Below are positions 1 to 4,864 of a DNA stretch of 5,451 bases, one piece after another. Location of the stretch: assembly GCA_030151985.1 (NCBI GenBank), contig JASLDZ010000350.1, positions 1 through 5,451 of the forward strand. The letters are read 5' to 3'. A program made the translations under genes and the position numbers. The stretch's first letter is position 1, and every line of letters begins with the position of its first letter. Source of the DNA: Caulobacteraceae bacterium. GTDB lineage: Bacteria > Pseudomonadota > Alphaproteobacteria > Caulobacterales > Caulobacteraceae. The notes beneath the pieces were generated by a model. That model worked only from the letters and a program-made list of their open reading frames with translations, had not been told where the DNA came from and did not search any database.

Positions 1-524
1 TCGAAGCTCGACCCCTCGACAAGGGCGCCGGAGACCGAAAGCCGGACGTAGAGCTCGTGGAAGAGGTGGGCCGCCCTCTGGTAGGCGTCGCGGCGGCCCA
101 GGCTCGTGATCCACTCCCGCAGGATCGCCTCGTTCTGGAGCGAACTCCACCACAGGCCCGCCGCCAGCGTCGAGCGGGTGTCGAGGATGGCGCGGACCTC
201 GCGGAGCGGGACCATGGCCACCTCGGCGGTCCCGAGCGCCGCCAGGCTGTGGTCCATCGACCTCAGAACGAAGGCGTGCAGGTCGCACACGTCGCCCGGC
301 AGCATCAGCGCCATGATCTGCCGCTGACCGTCGCCCAGGATCTTGTACTTCGCGGCCCAGCCGGAGACGATCACGTTCAGGCACTCGGGCGGCTCGCCCT
401 GGGTGGAGACGTTGCGCCCCGCTTCGAAGCGCGTCGGGCGCCCGATCAGCCGGTCCAGCAGCTCCCGATCCTCGACCGACAGGCGCGTCACCCGGGACAG
501 CTTCGTCGCCCAAGGATTGCGCAT
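1..524 (-). CDS. Crp/Fnr-family transcriptional regulator, 3' end cut off by the window edge
   Basis: Read on the minus strand, the frame is open from ATG at 524 to the window edge and encodes 174 residues. The protein begins MRNPWATKLSRVTRLS. Residues about 15-115 have the pattern of a cyclic-nucleotide-binding beta-roll: a glycine turn at 43, VSGWAAKYKI at 53-62, and LPGDVCDLHAF at 75-85. The long dimerisation helix follows (WWSSLQNEAILREW, 125-138). The winged-helix DNA-binding domain lies beyond position 1. The FNR cysteine cluster is absent (only C48 and C80 are present) and the cAMP-contact pattern of E. coli CRP is not seen, so the ligand is unknown. An in-frame ATG at 590 would add 22 residues. 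I prefer 524 because relatives commonly start close to an MRNP/MRHP-like sequence and AGGG lies 4 nt upstream. A promoter-like motif near 620 would fit either start. The family call is confident; the start is not. Confidence 0.9.
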   Translation of the reverse strand, partial: MRNPWATKLSRVTRLSVEDRELLDRLIGRPTRFEAGRNVSTQGEPPECLNVIVSGWAAKYKILGDGQRQIMALMLPGDVCDLHAFVLRSMDHSLAALGTAEVAMVPLREVRAILDTRSTLAAGLWWSSLQNEAILREWITSLGRRDAYQRAAHLFHELYVRLSVSGALVEGSSF

Positions 525-623
525 GCGGCCCTGCGTCCCCTCCCTCGCACGGGCGGGGACTGCGACGCAGTCCGGCGCCGCGCCGTTCATCTTTTCGTCG
601 CCTAAGCCGCGTCCGCCGTCGCC

Positions 624-647
624 AACCTATGTTAAACATGGCGTTCC
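624..647 (-). promoter_or_regulatory. Possible EcfG/SigT-type (general stress) promoter upstream of the Crp/Fnr gene
   Basis: On the minus strand GGAAC (643-647) is followed after 16 nt by GTT (624-626). Alphaproteobacterial general-stress promoters are described as GGAAC, about 16-17 nt, then CGTT. Here the base before GTT is G rather than C, and counted against CGTT the spacing is one nucleotide short, so the match is imperfect. Transcription would start near 616, giving leaders of about 26 nt to the ATG at 590 or about 92 nt to the ATG at 524. This is a pattern match by eye only. Confidence 0.25.
629..639. repeat. AT-rich 11-bp perfect palindrome ATGTTAAACAT, candidate operator
   Basis: ATGTT-A-AACAT is a perfect inverted repeat around one central base. 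It stands out because it is AT-rich in very GC-rich DNA and lies in the 154-bp gap upstream of the Crp/Fnr gene, inside the spacer of the promoter-like motif at 624-647. It does not match the classical FNR (TTGAT-N4-ATCAA) or CRP (TGTGA-N6-TCACA) sites. It could be an autoregulatory operator, but a chance palindrome is possible. Confidence 0.3.
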
Positions 648-678
648 CGCGCGCGGGCGGGAGGGTGCGACGGCGCGT

Positions 679-1062
679 CTAGCGCTGTGTCGCCTCGGCC
701 AGGCGAGCCGCCACCTCGTTGAAACCGAACGGCTTCTGCAGCGTCGGGCGGTCGCGGAAGGGTTCGGGAACGCCGCTCTGGCCATAGCCGGTGGCGAACA
801 CCATGGCTGACCCTCTGGCGGCGACCGCCTCGGCGACCGGCGTCACCGGCTCGCCCGCGACGTTGACGTCCAGAACCGCCACGTCGAAGGCCAGCGCGGG
901 GTCCGCCAGCATCTCCATCGCCTGGTCGATGCGCCCCGCCGTGGCGACCACGACGCATCCCAGGTCCGCCAGCATGTCCTCCAGGAGCATGGCGACGAGG
1001 GCCTCGTCGTCGACCAGGAAGACGCGCAGGGGCGTGGCGGGGGAGGTGGGCGGTGTCGTCAT
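679..1062 (-). CDS. Stand-alone response-regulator receiver domain protein, FATGY type
   Basis: This is a 127-residue single-domain response regulator with no output domain. It shows the full receiver signature: acidic pair D18-D19 in VFLVDDE, phosphoacceptor D65 in VAVLDVN, T91 in VFATGYG, and K110 in LQKPF. It should accept phosphate from a histidine kinase and act through protein-protein contact or as a phosphate shuttle. The FATGY stretch matches the FAT-GUY single-domain receivers of Alphaproteobacteria (SdrG in Sphingomonas, MrrA in Caulobacter), which are linked to the general stress response; assignment to that group is inferred from the motif. The frame is open further upstream to 1173, but those residues are low-complexity and overlap the ELM1-like gene, whereas ATG at 1062 leaves a short lead before the first beta strand and a 43-bp gap. 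It is collinear with greA and the ELM1-like gene and may be co-transcribed. It stops with TAG at 679. Confidence 0.93.
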   Translation of the reverse strand: MTTPPTSPATPLRVFLVDDEALVAMLLEDMLADLGCVVVATAGRIDQAMEMLADPALAFDVAVLDVNVAGEPVTPVAEAVAARGSAMVFATGYGQSGVPEPFRDRPTLQKPFGFNEVAARLAEATQR

Positions 1063-1105
1063 GGGTTCCGAGGCGCGACTCCATCGCCTTGCAGCCGGGG
1101 CGGCG

Positions 1106-2104
1106 TCAATGGCGCGCGGCCATGCGACGGACGATCTCGGCCGCCAGGCGAGAGGTTTCGTCGAGCGGCGCATACGTCCAGGAGGGCAGCGCGCCGCCGA
1201 ACGGGCGTGCGACGCCTCGGGCGGACAGCTCGGCGTAGAAGCGGTCCTTGCGCGCCTGTCGGCCTGAGATGGCGGCGACGTGCACCGGCTTGCCCGTGAA
1301 CGCCGCCTCGGTGGCCATGTTCACGGAGTCCTCGGTGACGACCACGTGGTCGGCGAGGGCGAGCATGGCGAAGTAGGGGTTGTCTCCTTCGCCGTCCCAG
1401 GTCGTCGCGAAGGGGCCTTGCAGCCGGGCGCGAACCGCGGCCGCAGCTTCCGGGGGCGTGCGGCGGGAGACGGTCGCCATCACCGAGCCCTCCAGGTCGC
1501 GGGCGGCGCGGGCGACCTCCGCCGCCAGCTGGTCGGCGCGGGCCGGCGGGAGGTCGAAGGCGCGAGAGCGGCCGCCCACCAGGAAGGCGACGCGGGGGCG
1601 CGGCAGGCTCGCCAGGGCGCGGAAGCGGCGCGCCTCCGCCTCCAGCCGCTCCCGCGTCACCCGGTTCGGCGAGCCGAGGATGGGAAAGACGCCCTCGCCC
1701 CGCAGGGGGTCGTGCAGGGGAGGCGCCACGAGGTCGAACAGGCGCGCCGGCCGCAGCGGGTCCTGGAGCTGGACCACGAAGGCGGAGCCCGCCGACCATC
1801 GGCGCACCCCGATCGCGAAAGGAATGGCCGCCCGGCCGGCGGCGACGAGGAGGTCGGGCCACGGGGGCTGGAAGGGATCGCTCGCGGGGTCGCGCGCCGC
1901 CCGGGGGAGCAGGATCGCCTGCGTCGGCAGCCGCTGCAGCCACCGCCGCCAGCGCACGCGCTTGACCGAGACGTCGGCGGGCGTGAGGCGGGCGACCGCC
2001 TCGGCGACGCCCAGCGCCTGATTCTCGATGCCGGTCCGACCGTCGGAAAGCGCCCAGACGCGCAGCGGCGCGCCGGCGCCGCCTCCGACCGGCTTCAGAT
2101 CCAC
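1106..2104 (-). CDS. Mitochondrial fission ELM1-family protein (DUF1022, COG3660)
   Basis: The product is 332 residues, the usual length for this family. Landmarks in order are VWALSDGRTGIENQALG (16-32), PDLLVAAGR (83-91), VVQLQDP (110-116), FDLVAPPLHD (123-132), ILGSPNRVT (142-150), VAFLVGGRSRAF (172-183), TTWDGEGDNPY (234-244), VVVTEDSVNMATEAAFTGKPV (255-274) and GRQARKDRFY (281-290). These fit bacterial homologues of plant ELM1 and suggest a GT-B-like fold. The family was named for a plant mitochondrial fission factor; the biochemical role of the bacterial members is not established. The start is GTG at 2104, inside the last codons of greA (10-bp overlap), with AAGG 4 nt upstream, which suggests translational coupling. 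No other plausible start lies before the first conserved block. The stop is TGA at 1106. No signal peptide or membrane segment is seen. Confidence 0.92.
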   Translation of the reverse strand: MDLKPVGGGAGAPLRVWALSDGRTGIENQALGVAEAVARLTPADVSVKRVRWRRWLQRLPTQAILLPRAARDPASDPFQPPWPDLLVAAGRAAIPFAIGVRRWSAGSAFVVQLQDPLRPARLFDLVAPPLHDPLRGEGVFPILGSPNRVTRERLEAEARRFRALASLPRPRVAFLVGGRSRAFDLPPARADQLAAEVARAARDLEGSVMATVSRRTPPEAAAAVRARLQGPFATTWDGEGDNPYFAMLALADHVVVTEDSVNMATEAAFTGKPVHVAAISGRQARKDRFYAELSARGVARPFGGALPSWTYAPLDETSRLAAEIVRRMAARH

Positions 2105-2568
2105 TCGACCTTGAGGATCTCGTAGCCCTTCACGCCGGACGGCGTCTGCACCTCGACGACCTCGCCGGGCTCCTTGCCGATCATGCCGCGCGCCAGCGGG
2201 CTCGTGAGCGACAGCCGGCCGCGTTTCACGTCCGCCTCGTGCTCGCCCACGATCTGGTAGCGGGCCTCGTCCTCGGTGTCCTCGTCCACGACGGTGACCG
2301 TGGCGCCGAACTTCACCTGCTTGCCGCTGAGCTTGGAGACGTCGATCACCTGGGCGCGGCTGATCTTGTCCTCGATCTCGGCGATGCGCCCCTCAATCCA
2401 GCCCTGCCGCTCCTTGGCGGCGTGGTACTCGGCGTTCTCGGACAGGTCGCCGTGGCTGCGCGCCTCGGCGATGGCCGCGATGACGCTGGGGCGCTCGATC
2501 GACTTCAGCCGCTTCAGTTCGTCGTCGAGGGAGCCATAACCCTCGGCGGTCATCGGGACTTTTTCCAT
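2095..2568 (-). CDS. greA: Transcription elongation factor GreA
   Basis: The product is 157 residues, the normal GreA length, and begins MEKVPMTAEGY as alphaproteobacterial GreA proteins do. GreA enters the RNA polymerase secondary channel and stimulates cleavage of backtracked transcripts. The N-terminal coiled coil covers about residues 12-75. Its tip reads HGDLSENAEYHAAKE (39-53) and carries the conserved acidic residues D41 and E44 that help place the catalytic Mg2+. The C-terminal FKBP-like domain (about 80-157) includes VKFGATVTVVDEDTEDEARY and ends YEILKVEWI. The start is ATG at 2568. There is no obvious Shine-Dalgarno sequence directly upstream, but the N-terminal match makes the start secure. 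The gene overlaps the GTG start of the ELM1-like gene and is probably first in a greA/ELM1/receiver unit read from the promoter-like sequence at 2661-2689. Confidence 0.98.
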   Translation of the reverse strand: MEKVPMTAEGYGSLDDELKRLKSIERPSVIAAIAEARSHGDLSENAEYHAAKERQGWIEGRIAEIEDKISRAQVIDVSKLSGKQVKFGATVTVVDEDTEDEARYQIVGEHEADVKRGRLSLTSPLARGMIGKEPGEVVEVQTPSGVKGYEILKVEWI

Positions 2569-2583
2569 GGACGGCGGAAGACT

Positions 2584-2628
2584 CTGAAGGTCCGCCTCGA
2601 AGCGGCGGGTTGCAGGAAGGGACTTCAG
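2584..2628 (-). other. Possible stem-loop in the greA leader
   Basis: CTGAAG (2584-2589) is complementary to CTTCAG (2623-2628). Inside it, CCGC (2592-2595) can pair with GCGG (2602-2605) around a 6-nt loop. The nested pairing falls in the predicted greA 5' leader, about 16 nt upstream of the ATG. It might affect initiation. The stems are short and such pairings arise often in GC-rich DNA. Confidence 0.25.
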
Positions 2629-2660
2629 CGCCCGGCGCGAGGCCGGCCGCAGGGCGGAGG

Positions 2661-2689
2661 AGTATGGGGTCGCCAGCGCCCTACATCAA
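2661..2689 (-). promoter_or_regulatory. Predicted sigma-70-type promoter for greA
   Basis: On the minus strand TTGATG (2684-2689) and CATACT (2661-2666) are separated by exactly 17 nt. Each hexamer matches 4 of 6 positions of the TTGACA/TATAAT consensus. The element lies just after the stop of the small membrane-protein gene and upstream of greA. Transcription would start near 2654 and give a leader of about 85 nt. Good spacing and placement support it, but it rests on sequence alone. Confidence 0.5.
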
Positions 2690-2700
2690 GGCGGCGCCCC

Positions 2701-2862
2701 TCAAGGGGTCCGGCGGCTCCGGCTCCAGAGAAGGTAGGCGACGAGCGCCAGGACGATCCAGAACAGCGCGCCGATCAGCTTGAACGTCACTCCGATCGCG
2801 GCGATGGCGAGCCAGGCCAGTCCGGCCACCAGCAGGATGAGGATGACGAGCGCGCGCACCAT
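2701..2862 (-). CDS. Small two-helix membrane protein, 53 residues
   Basis: Read from ATG at 2862 to TGA at 2701, this frame gives a 53-residue protein that starts MVRALVILILLVAGL. Residues about 4-24 are strongly hydrophobic. Lysine 28 separates them from a second hydrophobic run at about 30-46 that contains GALFWIVLALVAYLLW. The C-terminus is basic (SRSRRTP, 47-53), consistent with a cytoplasmic tail. The hydrophobic pattern is hard to explain by chance and the alternative frame over the same bases is Arg/Pro-rich and not protein-like. I do not recognise a family. The gene follows the GST gene on the same strand after 49 bp and ends just before the predicted greA promoter, so it may be read with GST or on its own. 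No clear ribosome binding site is visible, which lowers confidence in the start. Confidence 0.72.
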   Translation of the reverse strand: MVRALVILILLVAGLAWLAIAAIGVTFKLIGALFWIVLALVAYLLWSRSRRTP

Positions 2863-2911
2863 GGCGCGTCAACGGCGCAGCTTGGCGATGGTTGCGCCGG
2901 CGGCCGGGCTC

Positions 2912-3577
2912 CTAGGCGTAGGCGTAAGGGCCGCCCCGCTCCAGGGCGCGCGCGTAGGCGGGCCGCGCGTGCATGCGCTTCAGCCAGGCCATGGCGCGGG
3001 GCCGTCCGGCCGCCAGGCCGCCGCGCGCCGCCGCCGCCTCCAGCGGGAAGCTCATCATGATGTCGGAGGCGCCGAAACGCTCGCCCGCGAAATGGTCATG
3101 GGCGGTGAGCTCGCCCTCCCAGAAGTCCATGTGCGTCTTCAGCTGCGGGTCCACGAAACCCTTCTGCGCCCGGTCCGCCACGCTCCTCACCAGCGGCCGC
3201 ATCAGTCCGGGCGCGCGGTCGGGCATGACGCCGAAGACGAGCTTCAGCAGCAGGGGCGTCATGGCCGAGCCCTCCGCGTAGTGCATCCAGAAGACGTGGC
3301 GGTCGTGCTCGGGCGTGCCGGGGGGAGGCGACAGGGCGCCCTCGCCGTGCGTCGCCAGGATGCGCTCGAAGATGGCGCCCGTCTCGGCGAACACCCGCCC
3401 GTCCTCCTCGACCATGGGCGCCTTGCCTAAGGGGTGGAGGCGGCGCAGTTCCGGCGGCGCCAGCATGGTCTCGGGGTTCCGCTCGTAGCGTTTCACCTCG
3501 TAGGGAACGCCCAGTTCCTCCAGCAGCCACAGCACGCGCTGCGAGCGGGAGTTCTCGAGGTGGTGGACCGTGAGCAT
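2912..3577 (-). CDS. Glutathione S-transferase family protein
   Basis: The product is 221 residues, normal for a cytosolic GST, which conjugates glutathione to electrophiles. The N-terminal thioredoxin-like domain (about 1-80) begins MLTVHHLENSRSQRVLWLLE. Ser10 or Ser12 lies where the glutathione-activating hydroxyl sits in related bacterial GSTs. Pro54 in GKAPMV is the conserved cis-proline. ETGAI at 65-69 replaces the more usual ESGAI in the glutathione-contact turn, a conservative change. The helical C-terminal domain (about 88-210) contains FAGERFGASDIMMSFPLE, the usual N-capping and hydrophobic staple region of GSTs. The ATG at 3577 is chosen because the family motif starts immediately after it; the open frame extends to 3700 but that extension is not conserved-looking and overlaps the divergent intergenic region. 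No strong Shine-Dalgarno sequence is visible. The AraC-family gene is divergent 122 bp away and is a likely regulator. The substrate cannot be told from sequence. Confidence 0.94.
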   Translation of the reverse strand: MLTVHHLENSRSQRVLWLLEELGVPYEVKRYERNPETMLAPPELRRLHPLGKAPMVEEDGRVFAETGAIFERILATHGEGALSPPPGTPEHDRHVFWMHYAEGSAMTPLLLKLVFGVMPDRAPGLMRPLVRSVADRAQKGFVDPQLKTHMDFWEGELTAHDHFAGERFGASDIMMSFPLEAAAARGGLAAGRPRAMAWLKRMHARPAYARALERGGPYAYA

Positions 3578-3598
3578 GGCCGCATCAGACGGGAGCTG

Positions 3599-3658
3599 GC
3601 CGGGCGACGCAAGCCGGGCGACCGCCGCGCCCGACAACCGGGACTTGAGCGGGCGAAC
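3599..3658. repeat. GGGCGA-containing direct repeats in the GST/araC divergent region
   Basis: GCCGGGCGAC occurs twice exactly, at 3599-3608 and 3613-3622, start to start 14 bp. A looser copy, GCGGGCGAAC, lies at 3649-3658. All three share GGGCGA in the same direction. AraC-family proteins often bind direct repeats in divergent promoters, so these are candidate operator half-sites. The spacing does not match the classical AraC arrangement, and GC-rich DNA makes chance repeats likely. Confidence 0.3.
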
Positions 3659-3684
3659 GAATGCGGCGATGGTTTCGCGGCACG

Positions 3685-3690
3685 GGAGGT
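3685..3690 (+). promoter_or_regulatory. Ribosome binding site that fixes the araC-family start
   Basis: GGAGGT at 3685-3690 lies 9 nt before the ATG at 3700 and is the best Shine-Dalgarno match in the window. It supports 3700 over the in-frame upstream ATG at 3661, which has no comparable signal. Confidence 0.75.
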
Positions 3691-3699
3691 CGCGACACA

Positions 3700-4611
3700 A
3701 TGGCCGAGCAGGCCATCCGCTACAGGCAGCCTTCGCTACCGCTGCGCCCCTTCATCACCACCTACTACTGGGTCGACGTGCCGTCGGGCGCGGGGTCGGT
3801 CACGGACTGGCTGCATCCGGAGTGGCCGAACGTCCGCTTCCTGCTCGAGGGGGGCTGGGTGGCCGACCTCGGCGGCGGCTTCGTCGAGGCGCCGCCCTGC
3901 GCGCTGTTCGGGCCGACCTGCCACGCGGTGAAGGTCGTGGGGTCCTCGCCCGCCCGCCTGGTGGGGCTGGGGCTCCTGCCGCTGGGGTTCGCCACCCTCT
4001 TCGACATCGACGCGGCCAGCCTCAGCCATCGGCTGGGGCCGCTGGACGACCACATGCCTTCCGCCGAGGGGCTCTACGAGGCGCTGGCGACGGAGGAGTC
4101 GGATACGGCGCAGGCCGACCTCCTCAACGCGTATTTCGAGGCGCAGGTCCTGGCCCGGCCGCCCGCGCCCGACATGCTGCGCCGCGCCCACGCGGTGCTG
4201 CTGGACCCGGAGGTGACCACGGTGGACGCCTTCGCCGAGGCGCTGGCGATCTCGCCCCGCCACCTCCTGCGCCTGTGCCGGCGGCTGTTCGGCTTTCCGC
4301 CCAAGCTCCTGCTGCGACGCCAGCGGTTCATGCGCACGCTGGAGGCGGCGCTCGCCGCGCCGGGAAGCGCCTTCGCGCAGCTCCTGGACGACGCCTACTT
4401 CGACCAGAGCCACTTCGTCCGCGACTTCCACCAGTTCATGGGCTTCTCGCCCACGGCCTACTTCAACCTGGAGCGTCCGCTGCTCGGACTGGCGCAGCGC
4501 GAGCGGCTCAAGGCCCTGGGGGCTTCGTTCCAGGGGCTCCACGCCGAGCGGATGCGGCTGGCGCGGCCCGAGTCCGGTTCATCCAAGCCGCCGATCGCGG
4601 ACGGGCGTTAG
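3700..4611 (+). CDS. AraC-family transcriptional regulator
   Basis: The product is 303 residues, the usual size for an AraC/XylS regulator. The N-terminal half (about 1-150) begins MAEQAIRYRQPSLPLRPFI and includes FLLEGGW and FGPTCHAVKVV, like the sensing domain of AraC proteins with a RYxP-type start; its ligand is unknown. The C-terminal half holds the double helix-turn-helix. The first helix pair is about 174-197 (VDAFAEALAISPRHLLRLCRRLFG). The second is about 226-248 and carries the diagnostic YFDQSHFVRDFHQFMGFSP run (233-251). The tail after 260 is a short charged extension. The gene is alone on the plus strand, divergent from the GST gene, so control of that gene and of itself is the simplest hypothesis. 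TAG at 4609-4611 ends it, and a terminator-like hairpin lies 185 nt downstream. Confidence 0.94.
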   Translation: MAEQAIRYRQPSLPLRPFITTYYWVDVPSGAGSVTDWLHPEWPNVRFLLEGGWVADLGGGFVEAPPCALFGPTCHAVKVVGSSPARLVGLGLLPLGFATLFDIDAASLSHRLGPLDDHMPSAEGLYEALATEESDTAQADLLNAYFEAQVLARPPAPDMLRRAHAVLLDPEVTTVDAFAEALAISPRHLLRLCRRLFGFPPKLLLRRQRFMRTLEAALAAPGSAFAQLLDDAYFDQSHFVRDFHQFMGFSPTAYFNLERPLLGLAQRERLKALGASFQGLHAERMRLARPESGSSKPPIADGR

Positions 4612-4795
4612 CTCCACCCATCGAAGGTCCGGTTCGCGCCGGTCGTCGGTCACCGCCTCACGGGGGCGTGCGGGAGGCGATGTCGGGGGCGACGTCGGAA
4701 GCCTTCCGCGGTTCGGCGGCCGCGCGGGGGCGCGACCCGTCGAGGGTTTGGCTTGGGGCGCGGGCGGCTGAGGCGTCCGCGGCGCAGGCCTTAGG

Positions 4796-4827
4796 GCGCC
4801 GGCGGGCCGCACCCCGCCGGCGCTTTT
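4796..4827 (+). terminator. Strong GC hairpin followed by TTTT, between convergent araC-family gene and zapE
   Basis: An 11-bp perfect stem pairs 4796-4806 with 4813-4823 around a 6-nt loop and is followed on the plus strand by TTTT (4824-4827). This is a good intrinsic terminator for the araC-family transcript, although 185 nt beyond its stop. It is only 41 nt past the zapE stop on the other strand. There the stem is followed by CCCTAAGG rather than a T run, so any effect on zapE would rely on the hairpin alone. The remaining 4612-4795 stretch is GC-rich and I see no gene or other signal in it. Confidence 0.75.
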
Positions 4828-4864
4828 CCCTTGTCCGGGCTAGGGCGCGCCGGCTCCGACCCGC

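Noticed and set aside
646..657. CCCGCGCGCGGG palindrome as a terminator of the receiver gene
   Set aside because: It is a simple GC alternation with almost no room for a loop and no T-run. It could equally be chance in this composition.
57..810. Long plus-strand open frames over the Crp/Fnr and receiver genes
   Set aside because: They are antisense to a clear Crp/Fnr protein and read as Arg/Ala/Gly/Pro-rich sequence with no recognisable motif. In DNA this GC-rich, long open frames on the wrong strand are expected.
1063..1173. N-terminal extension of the receiver protein by 37 residues
   Set aside because: The extension is Arg/Ala-rich, overlaps the end of the ELM1-like gene, and lies outside the receiver fold. 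The ATG at 1062 fits the domain boundary better.
1059..1943. 294-residue minus-strand frame overlapping the ELM1-like gene
   Set aside because: It is a shifted frame of the same DNA and is almost entirely Pro/Arg/Gly/Ala, while the ELM1 frame carries conserved family blocks over its full length.
1280..2125. 281-residue plus-strand frame antisense to the ELM1-like gene
   Set aside because: It has low-complexity composition, no start signal and no motif, and it is fully explained as antisense of a confident gene.
2873..2899. Inverted repeat CGGCGCA / TGCGCCG as a terminator after the GST gene
   Set aside because: The stem is 7 bp with a 13-nt loop and no T-run follows on the minus strand, so it is too weak to call a terminator. 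It may simply be a chance pairing.
4661..4735. G-runs in the araC 3' region as a G-quadruplex
   Set aside because: Only three runs of three or more G are close together and the fourth is about 40 nt away, so the canonical pattern is not met.
4579..4812. 77-residue minus-strand frame in the araC/zapE gap
   Set aside because: It is Pro/Arg-rich, overlaps the end of the araC-family gene and half of the terminator hairpin, and shows no protein-like pattern.
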